From: Vibrio alfacsensis
GTDB lineage: Bacteria; Pseudomonadota; Gammaproteobacteria; Enterobacterales; Vibrionaceae
Assembly (NCBI RefSeq): GCF_003544875.1
Contig: NZ_CP032093.1
Location: forward strand, 1,426,001 to 1,490,000
Direction of reading: 5' to 3'
DNA length: 64,000 nucleotides
Part shown: piece after piece, positions 1 through 8,466 of the stretch
Layout: each line of letters starts with the position of its first letter
Numbering within the stretch: the first letter of the stretch is position 1
Position numbers and translations under genes: made by a program
Notes under the pieces: generated by a model
The model's input: the letters and a program-made list of their open reading frames with translations, nothing else
Told to the model about the DNA's origin: nothing
The model's database searches: none

Positions 1-321
1 TATCTTGGTGGCAGCACGGACAGCTTGAACAAGGTTCTCTACAAAGCGGAGAAACGTTACCCTCAAGCAACAATCACGGGGCGCATGGTTGCATTAATAT
101 CTGCGATAGGCTCTCAAATTGATACCAATAAAACATTAGCAGAGGGTGTGCTCGCATTGATGAACAATGGCGTAACACCGATTGCACTGCATTCATCAAT
201 GAGGAATGTAAACGTACAATTTGTGGTGAGTGACAGCGAGTATCAACAAGCCATCTGTGCGCTACATGACGAGTTTTTTGAGAAAGCGCCACAAGTCACT
301 AAATCATCTAATGTGGCATAA
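1..321 (+). CDS. Aspartate kinase, C-terminal ACT part (partial)
   Basis: The reading frame is open from base 1 and ends at 321, so only the last ~106 residues are in the window. The visible part, with GGSTDSLNKVLYKAEKRYP, a region after it, and ALHSSMRNVNVQFVVSD, resembles the C-terminal ACT regulatory domain of aspartokinases. In those enzymes this domain binds lysine or threonine to inhibit aspartate phosphorylation. The catalytic amino-acid kinase domain lies upstream of the window, so the isoform (housekeeping LysC or the ectoine-linked type) cannot be decided. A bidirectional terminator follows at 398-422. Confidence 0.72.
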   Translation, partial: YLGGSTDSLNKVLYKAEKRYPQATITGRMVALISAIGSQIDTNKTLAEGVLALMNNGVTPIALHSSMRNVNVQFVVSDSEYQQAICALHDEFFEKAPQVTKSSNVA

Positions 322-397
322 TTAGCAATATATTTTAATTGCTTATGCTTGGTAATAAGTGTGCAGAGCCATGCTGTGGGGTGAGATGTTAGGGTAA

Positions 398-422
398 GGA
401 GCCGAACTAGGCTCCTCTTTTT
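398..422. terminator. Rho-independent terminator between convergent genes
   Basis: A perfect 6-bp stem, GGAGCC/GGCTCC, with a 6-base loop is followed by a T-rich tail on the plus strand. It sits between the aspartokinase stop (321) and the convergent LysR gene stop (438), and probably ends the aspartokinase transcript. Confidence 0.75.
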
Positions 423-437
423 GATCTAACTTCAATA

Positions 438-1322
438 TTAACCAAAAGCATCGGTCTTTTGTTTTAAGAACTCAATCAAAGTTCGGACTCGTAACGGCAT
501 CAAGGCTTTTTCTTGGTATACCGCATAAATTGGAATCTCTAAATCGTGCACATCAGGCAGGATGCGAACCAAATCTCCTCGTGCTAACTCATCTTTCATC
601 ATAAAGCTTGGCATGATGGCAAACCCTAAATGATTCAGAACAAATTCTTTGACCGTGGCCGCAGTTCGAACCTGTACTTTAGGGCTGTGAACTAAGCGAG
701 TGACCTGGCCTTGAGCGTTGGTCATCGTAAGTTGTTTCTCACCATGGACGATGTGGTGACTAATCCAATCAAGCGATAAAAGATCTTCGGGTGTGGATAC
801 CGGCTTTACCTTGCTGAGGTAGGTTGGTGTAGCGCATAGCATATCTTTGAAATAGCCAAGCTTAATTGCGTACAGGCTTGAATCCTCAAGAGCTGAAGAT
901 GCCCGCAACGCTATATCACAGCGAGATTCAATCAGGTTGCTGTAACTGTCGCTCTCGATAATATCGAGTTTGATTTCAGGATAGAGGTGCAAGAATTCAC
1001 TTAATATATCCACCAAAGCAGAGCTAGGCGTGGATATCCGAATCGTACCGCTTGGGACTTGGTTCGTATCCTGTGTTTCTGCGTTTGCTTCCGAGGCAAT
1101 ATCGTCAATCAATTTGCACTTCTCATAATAACGCAACCCAGCATCAGTCAACGAAAGTGAACGGGTCGTGCGATGCAGTAAGCGAGTATTCAGCGCTCGC
1201 TCAAGTTTAGAAACAATCTGTGAAACGCGCGCTTTACCTATATCAAGCTCATCCGCAGCTTGAGTAAAGGATTGCTTCTCTGCCACTTTGGCAAAGATCA
1301 TCATGTCATCGAGTGAAATCAT
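438..1322 (-). CDS. LysR-family transcriptional regulator
   Basis: The 294-residue length is typical for LysR regulators. Residues 1-60 form the winged helix-turn-helix (MISLDDMMIFAKVAEKQSFT, then a recognition helix near RVSQIVSKLE). The remainder is the periplasmic-binding-protein-like effector domain (SGTIRISTPSSALV onward). It resembles the CrgA/DsdC-like group that often controls a neighbouring oxidoreductase. It is divergent from the SDR/NmrA gene at 1531, the classic LysR arrangement, and shares a 208-bp intergenic region carrying an AATTGTT-N11-AACAATT dyad. Control of that oxidoreductase is inferred from position. The effector is unknown. Confidence 0.88.
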   Translation of the reverse strand: MISLDDMMIFAKVAEKQSFTQAADELDIGKARVSQIVSKLERALNTRLLHRTTRSLSLTDAGLRYYEKCKLIDDIASEANAETQDTNQVPSGTIRISTPSSALVDILSEFLHLYPEIKLDIIESDSYSNLIESRCDIALRASSALEDSSLYAIKLGYFKDMLCATPTYLSKVKPVSTPEDLLSLDWISHHIVHGEKQLTMTNAQGQVTRLVHSPKVQVRTAATVKEFVLNHLGFAIMPSFMMKDELARGDLVRILPDVHDLEIPIYAVYQEKALMPLRVRTLIEFLKQKTDAFG

Positions 1323-1370
1323 AAAGGCAACTGTTTTGATGTTATGGTTTATTAGCGATTACCTAACCAT

Positions 1371-1395
1371 AATTGTTTAGTGAAAATGAACAATT
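1371..1395. promoter_or_regulatory. Candidate LysR-type operator
   Basis: AATTGTT (1371-1377) and AACAATT (1389-1395) form a perfect 7-bp inverted repeat separated by 11 bases, which fits the T-N11-A geometry of LysR binding boxes. It lies between the divergent LysR gene and the NmrA-like oxidoreductase. Binding is inferred, not shown. Confidence 0.45.
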
Positions 1396-1530
1396 AGTTT
1401 AATCAAAGGCTAATTATCTATCAATCATCAAACGATATAGTGTCTCCATCGACAGCGGGAAGCCAAAACAGCTTGGTCATTTCCGCCTTATCAGACAGAA
1501 ATAATGTAAGAATTGATTGGAGAAATCATC

Positions 1531-2427
1531 ATGTCAGATCGCAAAGTTCTAGTAACAGGAGCATCAGGTAAACTCGGTTCACAAGTGGTAAAAGCATTGC
1601 TTGAAGAGTTACGTGTCGACCCAAGCCAATTAATCGTTACCACTCGCAGCGCAGATAAACTGCAAGCGTTAGCGAATCAAGGTGTGGACGTACGTGAAGC
1701 AGATTTTTCAAGTCCAGAATCTCTAGAAAAAGCATTTCAAGGTGCAGACAGTATGTTGCTGATCAGCATTGATGCGTCAGGCCCTCGAACTCAAGCGCAT
1801 TTGAATGCGGTTGCCGCAGCAGAAAAAGTAGGGGTGAGCCACATTGTTTACACATCTATGCCATCTGCAGAAAACTCACCTGTCATGTTTGCTCATGAAC
1901 ACGAAGCAACAGAAAACGCGATCATGGAGAGTGCAATTGCCAATGCGACTATTTTGCGTAATAACTGGTATTTTGAAAACCTAGTAGACTTTTTCGCAAG
2001 TATTTTACAATCGGGCCATTGGTTAACGTCAGCCGCAGAGGGTAGGGTTGCTCAGCTTTCTCGTAAAGATTTGGCCTATGCAGCAGCTTGCGCCGTAGTT
2101 AAACCTGCTCAAGGAAAAGTAGTCTTGCCAATGAATGGCATTCAATCTATGACTCATGCTGAGATGGCGAAAATTATGGATTGCGTATTGGGGACTTCTA
2201 TCAATATGGTGAATTTAACAGATGAACAGTACCAAGCACAGCTTGAGTCGTTTGAACTGCCTGCGCCAATCGTTGAGCTATGTGTAACGATGGACAAACA
2301 TAACCGTGGGAACTATTCAGATGGCACAAGTGACGTATTTGAACAACTGACCGGTAAGCAGCCTCAGCGTTTTGACGCTTGGCTGGAAGAGCATAAAGCA
2401 GTGCTACAAAAACTAGCGAACGTTTAA
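1531..2427 (+). CDS. NmrA-like SDR NAD(P)H oxidoreductase (QorB/YtfG type)
   Basis: A 298-residue atypical short-chain dehydrogenase. The N-terminal nucleotide-binding motif VTGASGKLGSQVV is the GxxGxxG Rossmann signature of the NmrA/QorB group. The rest matches that family in layout, with HIVYTSMPSAENSP mid-protein and RNNWYFENL after it. Family members reduce quinones or act as NAD(P)H-sensing proteins; the substrate cannot be read from sequence. The start at 1531 (MSDRKVL) is preferred over an in-frame ATG 18 bases upstream, because GGAG lies just before it. It is divergent from a LysR gene that is its likely regulator. Confidence 0.85.
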   Translation: MSDRKVLVTGASGKLGSQVVKALLEELRVDPSQLIVTTRSADKLQALANQGVDVREADFSSPESLEKAFQGADSMLLISIDASGPRTQAHLNAVAAAEKVGVSHIVYTSMPSAENSPVMFAHEHEATENAIMESAIANATILRNNWYFENLVDFFASILQSGHWLTSAAEGRVAQLSRKDLAYAAACAVVKPAQGKVVLPMNGIQSMTHAEMAKIMDCVLGTSINMVNLTDEQYQAQLESFELPAPIVELCVTMDKHNRGNYSDGTSDVFEQLTGKQPQRFDAWLEEHKAVLQKLANV

Positions 2428-2443
2428 GATAGCTTGAATAAAA

Positions 2444-2467
2444 GGGACTCACTTGAGTCCCTAATTT
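2444..2467. terminator. Bidirectional terminator
   Basis: GGGACTC (2444-2450), a 4-base loop and GAGTCCC (2455-2461) form a perfect stem. It is flanked by A-rich sequence on the left and T-rich sequence on the right, and lies between the converging SDR and permease genes. Confidence 0.7.
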
Positions 2468-2483
2468 GGTTTAGTAAAAGTGG

Positions 2484-3635
2484 TTAACCCAAGCTCTCAG
2501 TCACCACTGGTTTGGTATTTCGTCTTGCGACTAAGTAGGCGATGCCACCCCAAAAGGCAGTGAGTGCCCAAAGCGCAGTCCAATATTGCGCGATTTGCTG
2601 CCATGTTGCGCCCATTTGGTTGAGTGCCAAAAAGCCTTTGATTGCCCATGTACTTGGGCTTAAGTCTGCAAACCACAGCAGAGGTGCAGGGATTGATTCG
2701 ACAGGCCAAATGAATCCAGCTAAAAAGATCAATGGCATCGAGCTCACCAGAACCACTAGCGTTACTAGTTCACGCCTTGGTAACAAGTATCCAAGCCATA
2801 AGCCTAGACCACAGCAGCCAAGTAAGAATGGTAACAGCAGAGTCAGCAGTTCACTGGCGTTCGCAATGTGATTGACGCTCAAACGCTCGAAACTAAAACC
2901 GAAGTAATAAGCACTCAATAAGTAGTAAATAGCGACAAAAATGGTCGTTCTAGCGAGTAATAGTGAGCCAGTCGCCGCTTGTGACCAGTAGCCGCGGCCA
3001 TGGCGTTGCGTACCCGTTTGCAAACCTACTGCCATGATTAATGTTTGTTGAAGAATCAACACAAAAACAGCCGGTACAACATACTCAATGTAACCCATCG
3101 TCGGGTTGAACGTTGGTTTCATATTCAGCTTAATGGCCGAGTAGTTGTGGCTTGCCATGCTTAACGGGACGCCATCAATCAGCATTTTGCTTACTTTAAC
3201 TTGCGCTCCGAGCGTGCCAGCGGCTTGTGCTAGCCCCTCCACAACAGTGCCATAAACGAGAAAGTAAGAGGCATCTGCCGCATAGGCCAACGTTGGACTT
3301 TTGCCTAGCATTACGTCTTTATAGAAATGTTCCGGAATGACCATGAATCCGGTTATCTCTCGGTTCATGAAAGCTTGTTTGGCATCTGCGATGGTGTACA
3401 AACGGGTGACAACGTTGACTTGCGGAGTGGCATCCACCATTCGTTCAAGCTTCAAACTGGTTTGGCTGCCGTCCAAGTTCACAATGGCGATAGGTTGCTC
3501 GCGTGGTGTTTGCTGTGCGTAGGGGAGAGGGTACAAAAACGAATAAAATACCACGCCACCAAAAACAGTAAGTACCACAACAGGGTTCGTTAGTACGGAT
3601 CGCAGTTCCGCTTTGAGCAATTGCAGAAATGTCAT
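2484..3635 (-). CDS. ABC-2 type permease of a TolC-dependent export operon (second copy)
   Basis: A 383-residue membrane protein with ABC-2 permease layout: one N-terminal membrane helix (residues ~15-35), a large extracytoplasmic domain (QPIAIVNLDGSQTSLKLERM onward), then five or so helices in the C-terminal half. The start codon overlaps the end of the preceding permease gene by four bases, so the two are translationally coupled and likely form a heterodimer. Operon order is TolC, membrane-fusion protein, permease, permease. No ATP-binding subunit is encoded nearby, so either an ATPase works in trans or this is a non-canonical exporter. The substrate is unknown. Confidence 0.82.
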   Translation of the reverse strand: MTFLQLLKAELRSVLTNPVVVLTVFGGVVFYSFLYPLPYAQQTPREQPIAIVNLDGSQTSLKLERMVDATPQVNVVTRLYTIADAKQAFMNREITGFMVIPEHFYKDVMLGKSPTLAYAADASYFLVYGTVVEGLAQAAGTLGAQVKVSKMLIDGVPLSMASHNYSAIKLNMKPTFNPTMGYIEYVVPAVFVLILQQTLIMAVGLQTGTQRHGRGYWSQAATGSLLLARTTIFVAIYYLLSAYYFGFSFERLSVNHIANASELLTLLLPFLLGCCGLGLWLGYLLPRRELVTLVVLVSSMPLIFLAGFIWPVESIPAPLLWFADLSPSTWAIKGFLALNQMGATWQQIAQYWTALWALTAFWGGIAYLVARRNTKPVVTESLG

Positions 3636-4819
3636 ATCAGCTCCTGTTTGCTGTCACTTGATGAAGTGTCTTCAAGCAATGCGGTATTTCGATGTTTTGC
3701 AAATAACATAGCCGTGATGAGTAGCGGAATAACATAACCAACCATTGGCCATAATGAGGCAATGGATTGAGCCGCACTCGCACCATAGTTAGCTTGATCG
3801 ACCTGAACTTCGATGTAGTGAGTGATCGGCAGCAGGCTTCGCCATGCGTGTGCTAGGGCGTTCATGTCTGATACCGGAAAGGTAATTCCCATGAACGCAA
3901 AGCTCGGTGCAGTAAACGCACCTGCAAAGCTCATTGCTCTTGCTGGATCCATTGATAGGAAGAAGAACAAAGTCCCCATGATAATACAAGCGATCACCGT
4001 GACAAGCTGAGCGAGTAGCATGACCAAGTAACTCCCCTCCATTGGCCAATCTAATATCATGTAAAACCAAATTAAGAACAGGGCTCCTTGGACCATAAAA
4101 ACGGGCACATATTGACTTAAAATCTTGCACAACCGACCCAATGGATGGGCACCTAAGAACTCGAAACGGTGTTTTCCGTTGCCATAGAGTCGAAAATGCG
4201 CAGCAAGAATCAAAATGGTGCCAACCACAATACCGATTTGCCAAATCGCAGGCACAATCGCGGTGACCAAAAATTGGGCGTAGTTGGTGTTGCGGTTGAA
4301 CAATGCCGTGATTTGTGTCGATATAGGAACGGCTTGGCCAACGGCAGCAAGTGTTGTGGTGTTGCCTTTTGCAAGATTGGCCATGGTCTCTATTTGAGCA
4401 TCAAAATAGCCTTGAGATTGAGTAACGGCAGAGTTAATCAACTTCGCAACTAAGATGTATTGGCTATTGAAAAACACCGATAACTGAGGTTGCCGATGCA
4501 TCAGAATATCTTGATCGAAATTGGGTGGGATCACCGCATAGGCGTAAATATCGCCCTCAATCATGGCATTCTTTGCTTCCGTTGTGCTGGTGTAGTGATA
4601 ATCCACTGATAGTGTAGATGAGGCATCGAGGGAATAGATCATCTTACGTGATAGTTGTGAGTGCTCTAGGTCCACCACGCCAATAGGTAGGTCTCGAGCG
4701 ATACCCGCAGAAAAGACTCCCCAAATGGAAAGGGCTAACAAGATTGGCATCCAAGTTAGGCACGATAGTAACCACTTATCGCGTCTTAGGATTTGCCATT
4801 GTGAGATTTGAATTGTCAT
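3632..4819 (-). CDS. ABC-2 type permease of a TolC-dependent export operon (first copy)
   Basis: A 395-residue paralogue of the downstream permease with the same plan: N-terminal helix (WLLSCLTWMPILLALSIWGV), a ~150-residue periplasmic domain beginning LPIGVVDLEHSQLSRKM, and a cluster of membrane helices from residue ~190. ABC-2 permeases with this large external domain work with HlyD adaptors and TolC ducts (YhhJ/YbhR-like). It follows the adaptor gene by 18 bases and overlaps the next permease by 4. The missing ATPase is the odd point. Family assignment is firm; substrate is not. Confidence 0.82.
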   Translation of the reverse strand: MTIQISQWQILRRDKWLLSCLTWMPILLALSIWGVFSAGIARDLPIGVVDLEHSQLSRKMIYSLDASSTLSVDYHYTSTTEAKNAMIEGDIYAYAVIPPNFDQDILMHRQPQLSVFFNSQYILVAKLINSAVTQSQGYFDAQIETMANLAKGNTTTLAAVGQAVPISTQITALFNRNTNYAQFLVTAIVPAIWQIGIVVGTILILAAHFRLYGNGKHRFEFLGAHPLGRLCKILSQYVPVFMVQGALFLIWFYMILDWPMEGSYLVMLLAQLVTVIACIIMGTLFFFLSMDPARAMSFAGAFTAPSFAFMGITFPVSDMNALAHAWRSLLPITHYIEVQVDQANYGASAAQSIASLWPMVGYVIPLLITAMLFAKHRNTALLEDTSSSDSKQELI

Positions 4820-4837
4820 CGTTCTCAGCCTGCGTTG

Positions 4838-5816
4838 TTACAGTTCAACCACAACACTCATGCCCATTCGCAGTTCAGGTTCTGGTTGAGTAGGGCGAGC
4901 TTCTACTTCAAATGTACGAAGATCAAATCCTTTCGATGCATCGGTTGCACGCCAGGTAGCAAAATCCCCCATCACTGCAACATGCGACACTTTAAACTCG
5001 ATGTCTTTGTCTAGTGCAGGAAGATACGCTTTGAATGTGGTGCCTTTAGTGAAGTGTTTAAGCAAATCTTCACGTACATTCAGTGTTGCCCAAGCATCTT
5101 GCATATCAATAACGGTGACAACAGGAAAACCTTGCGGGGCCAGCTCGCCGCTTTGTAGCAACACTTGTGAAACTTCGCCATTAAACCAACTAAATATTTT
5201 GGTGTCTTTGGCGTATGCTTCTACCTCTGCAACCGCACCTGCGGCCATTTTGGCTTTTGCTGCAGCGGCGACTTTAGTTTCACTGCGTGCGCCTTCTTTC
5301 GCCATTTCATACATTTGGAACGCCGCACTTTCGGTGTATTTTGCTGCTTGATATTGGGTCAGTGCTTCATCACGTTTTTGTTCTGCAACCACACCATCTT
5401 TGTATAGGTTATTTACGCGTTGGTAGGTTTTTCCATCAAATTTGCAGCGGCTTTCGCTTTTAACCATTGATCTTTTGCCGCTTGAACTTGCTGCTCGCGA
5501 GCCCTTTCTCTGCTTCTAGCGCGAGTGCTCCTGCGGCTTTTTCTCCCGCTTTGGCTTGTTCGAGTTTCGCTTCAATCTCAGGGCTAAGAAGCGTAAATAT
5601 GAGCTGACCTTTTTCTACTTCATCACCTTTGCGCACCAATACATCATCAATACGTCCCGGAACTTTTGACGAAATGCTGTATTGCTGTGCTTCAATTAAA
5701 CCCTGCAATCGAGCCGGCTCTGGTTGGTAAGCTTGGTAAAATTGATAACCGACCCAAGACGCAATACCCAAAGCACAAAGTGATAATAAAGCGGGTTTGA
5801 TAGATTTTGTTGCCAT
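4838..5816 (-). CDS. HlyD/EmrA-type membrane fusion protein, frameshifted in this sequence
   Basis: The start is ATG at 5816. The N-terminal fragment (5460-5816) gives a signal anchor (LLSLCALGIASWVGYQFYQ) and a biotinyl-lipoyl domain (ISSKVPGRIDDVLVRKGDEV), then enters a coiled coil and stops. The C-terminal fragment resumes with QRVNNLYKDGVVAEQKRDEA and ends after the beta-barrel domain (GMSVVVEL). One extra G near 5507 and one extra A near 5430 would join the pieces through EQQVQAAKDQWLKAKAAANL into a normal 326-residue periplasmic adaptor. Both breaks are single-base losses in homopolymers. It should bridge the two permeases and the TolC protein of the same operon. Confidence 0.75.
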
Positions 5817-5819
5817 GAC

Positions 5820-7247
5820 TTAATTTGCCTCTTTGGATGTCGGTTTTGGTGTGTAAGCGGTATGTTGATACTGTGCGAAGCTGTTCATTTCGCTGCTTAG
5901 AGCGAGGAGTTTGGTTAGCGAGATTAAATAGCGAAAGCGTGCCGCAGATTGTTGCGTTTCGACGCTTGCAACATAGAGCTGGGCATCGACGACATCGAGT
6001 GATGACGACAACCCTTGCGTGAACGCTTTTTCACGTAATCGCAGGTTCTCGTTTGCCAACGCAATGCTCGACTCAAGGCCTTGTACTTCGTCGATCGCTT
6101 GCTGAGCCTCCAAATACGTTTTTTGTACCAATAGCGATAAGTCTTGCTTGGCTTGTGACTTCAATGCATCAACCTGTGTCACCATACTTTGAGCCGCTTT
6201 CACTTTTTCACTTCGTCCAGTGGATTCAATCAGCGGGATATTTACACCGACACCCACCATCCAATCAGGCTTCATCTGACTTGCGAGAGAATCGTCTTCG
6301 TACAAACTGTAGTCACCGTAAAGATAAACTTCTGGGTAGTATTTGCCTTTTTCTGCTTTGATCAAACTGGATGCTTGCTTGTGTTTTGCATCGAGCAAAT
6401 CCAACCCAGGGTAGGTGAGCAGAGTTTGGTCCACAAATGCACTCAGTGGCGGAATACGGTCGTTGATAAAAAGTGATTCAGACGGTTCAACGGATTCGTT
6501 TTGAGCAAGAATGGTACCCAGTGCTGCTTGAGCGATGGTTAAATCACTGGCTGCTTTACGTGTTTCCACTTTTGCTTTATCGAGGGATGCATCGGCTTGA
6601 AGACGTTCAACACGGGCGATTTGACCTTGCTCTTCCATTTTCACTGCAAAGTTACGATGCTTGGTTAGGCCTTTTTCAACCGCTTGGCGAGTCGCTAACA
6701 CTTCTTTAGCGAGTACCACGGAGAAGTAGTATTTAGACAGATCTTCAAAGCGCGCTTGTTGTTCCATCACGAGCTGACTTTTTGCTTCGTCCGTTTTACC
6801 TTGAGCGGCCGCTTGCGCTGCGTTGATGCGTCCACCAGTGAAAATAGGCCAAATAGCACGAATAGAAGAAGTAAAAATGTCACGTTCTGTAATCGTGGAG
6901 GTGGTACTTGCTAGCGTATTGAACACAGGCTCAACGATCGGTAGAAGCTCTGGTGGAACGCTGATTTTTTGCCCAGTACTGTCGAATATTTGTTGGCCTG
7001 AAAGCGTAACATCAGTATCTAAACGGGTGTAATTCGCACCGATACTGACTTGAGGTAAATTAAGATTGCCTGTCGCGTCTTGTTGGTATTGGTAACTTTC
7101 AACATTGGCACGTTGTGCTTTTAGAGAATAGTTATTCTCTAGTAGCAAGTTCCACGCATTATCGAATGTGATAGGGGCCGAGTGGCAAGCAAAAGAAATG
7201 GAACTGCTAAGCAGGCCTAGGACCCATAACTTTCCGGTTGGTTTCAT
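5820..7247 (-). CDS. TolC-family outer-membrane efflux protein
   Basis: A 475-residue protein with an N-terminal signal peptide (LWVLGLLSSSISFACHSAP) and two repeated TolC halves, each with the long helical hairpins of the outer-membrane efflux fold (coiled stretches near residues 150-260 and 350-450). It is the first gene of a four-gene minus-strand operon with the adaptor 3 bases downstream, so it provides the outer-membrane duct. A well-formed promoter and an 18-bp palindrome sit just upstream, suggesting local repression. Substrate unknown. Confidence 0.85.
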   Translation of the reverse strand: MKPTGKLWVLGLLSSSISFACHSAPITFDNAWNLLLENNYSLKAQRANVESYQYQQDATGNLNLPQVSIGANYTRLDTDVTLSGQQIFDSTGQKISVPPELLPIVEPVFNTLASTTSTITERDIFTSSIRAIWPIFTGGRINAAQAAAQGKTDEAKSQLVMEQQARFEDLSKYYFSVVLAKEVLATRQAVEKGLTKHRNFAVKMEEQGQIARVERLQADASLDKAKVETRKAASDLTIAQAALGTILAQNESVEPSESLFINDRIPPLSAFVDQTLLTYPGLDLLDAKHKQASSLIKAEKGKYYPEVYLYGDYSLYEDDSLASQMKPDWMVGVGVNIPLIESTGRSEKVKAAQSMVTQVDALKSQAKQDLSLLVQKTYLEAQQAIDEVQGLESSIALANENLRLREKAFTQGLSSSLDVVDAQLYVASVETQQSAARFRYLISLTKLLALSSEMNSFAQYQHTAYTPKPTSKEAN

Positions 7248-7262
7248 AGTGGCTACTTTAAT

Positions 7263-7307
7263 TTAGAGTAATAACTCTAATATAAAGTATTAGTAAGAAA
7301 GAGTTAA
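7263..7307 (-). promoter_or_regulatory. Promoter and palindromic operator of the TolC export operon
   Basis: On the minus strand TTAACT (complement of 7302-7307) and TATATT (complement of 7279-7284) are separated by exactly 17 bases, a good sigma-70 pair. Overlapping the -10 and covering the expected start site is a perfect palindrome, TTAGAGT-AATA-ACTCTAA (7263-7280). Such a placement suits a TetR- or MarR-type repressor. No regulator gene is adjacent, so the protein is unidentified. Confidence 0.55.
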
Positions 7308-7384
7308 GTGATTATAACAAAGAATTGTTGATAATTGTTGCGCTCAGTCCGTTTAGGTCGAACTGAGCACAGAGTTTGAGCGAG

Positions 7385-7612
7385 TTACTTGATGGATGGG
7401 CAGTGAAATTCTGCTCTCCATTCAAGTTGACGGGAACCTCGCATTGTATTCAGCAAGTCTTTACCAGTCATCTGTGGGAACGACAGCAGCACCTTTAAAT
7501 CTGATGGACTCGTGTCGTTCTTTTCATAAGCTCTGACGTGAGTAAACGTTGAATACATATTTTGTGACAGCATAGCCTTACTTAGGCAAATTCCAAATGT
7601 ATCGCGTTCCAT
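7385..7612 (-). CDS. Small hypothetical protein (75 aa)
   Basis: The frame opens with ATG at 7612, preceded by AGAAGGAA at plausible Shine-Dalgarno distance. It encodes a soluble 75-residue protein with no signal peptide or membrane segment and no recognised motif. It stands alone upstream of the TolC operon on the same strand, with ~135 bases between. It could be a genuine small gene or a chance frame. Confidence 0.45.
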   Translation of the reverse strand: MERDTFGICLSKAMLSQNMYSTFTHVRAYEKNDTSPSDLKVLLSFPQMTGKDLLNTMRGSRQLEWRAEFHCPSIK

Positions 7613-8466
7613 GTTTTGGTGTTCCTTCTAACTATAAAAAGCACCTCTGTTTTTCGCTATTTCCTTAGCAGATGGTGTCCAAGTGGTTTCCTACGATCAG
7701 TCAATGCATATTATTAGTATAGGTACATTTTCTGACATCATCGTTGAGCGTGGTAAATAGACTTCCATTTTGCTGCGTTATTATGCGAAACTCTATTGGT
7801 TTCTTGATGGAAAATTATACAGTGCAAAAGCTCAAAACGCCTCAAAAAGAACTAAATCTGGTGTGATTAGAATCAAGGTTTTGGTTGGATTTTCATCAAA
7901 CATTATCGAGTAATAAAGAGGCTTTATATGATCCAAGCAAACGTTTGCCTTGTTTATAGATTGAGTCATCGAGACGTTCTTATCCCGAGTTAAGCCTAAG
8001 CAGAGTGCGATTCGATTGTTAATTCAGCAAACTAGGGCATTTACTTTAATTGCTTTGAGTCTAAGAAAATTTAGTTTTTATTAAAATACAAGTAGTTAAT
8101 AAGAAGACTGTAAATTATTTAAACGTTTGCACTACCAAGTATTGATGTAAATCAAATAGTCGTAGACAATACTGCCCCGTGTCGGACTTCTCCTCCGCAG
8201 AGCGCAAGGTTGTGCTCTAAAGACATAAACGTTCCGAATAACTTTAAAACGTTGGATTTAACGCTATGTTTAATTCAAACCGTTGTGTTTAAGTTAAACA
8301 GCTTGTGTTGAAGTCAAATAATAAAGATATTTGGGACCATAGGCTTTACCTATCAACGTAATAGGTAAGAGCAGCTTTCTATTGTTAGGTGTCATTGATA
8401 GGGTTGGCTCAATCCTTTAGCCGTATCCAGGCACACAATAAGTACCTCGTTTTTAAGGGAAAGATG
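7613..8466. other. Long intergenic region upstream of zwf
   Basis: No convincing coding frame is seen in these ~850 bases. The region is AT-rich and contains two sites with the AAACGTTT core (7937-7948 and 8121-8130), suggesting LacI/PurR-family control. It ends with an AAGGGA ribosome-binding site before zwf. A promoter or small RNA could be here but I cannot place one with confidence. Confidence 0.5.
7937..7948. promoter_or_regulatory. LacI/PurR-type palindrome upstream of zwf
   Basis: GCAAACGTTTGC is a perfect 12-bp palindrome matching the central part of PurR and other LacI-family operators. A weaker second copy, TTTAAACGTTTGC, is at 8118-8130. The regulator and the controlled promoter are not shown by sequence. 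Confidence 0.4.

Noticed and set aside
8111..8130. HexR site upstream of zwf
   Set aside because: The sequence only loosely resembles a TGTAATT-type dyad, and the second half does not match.
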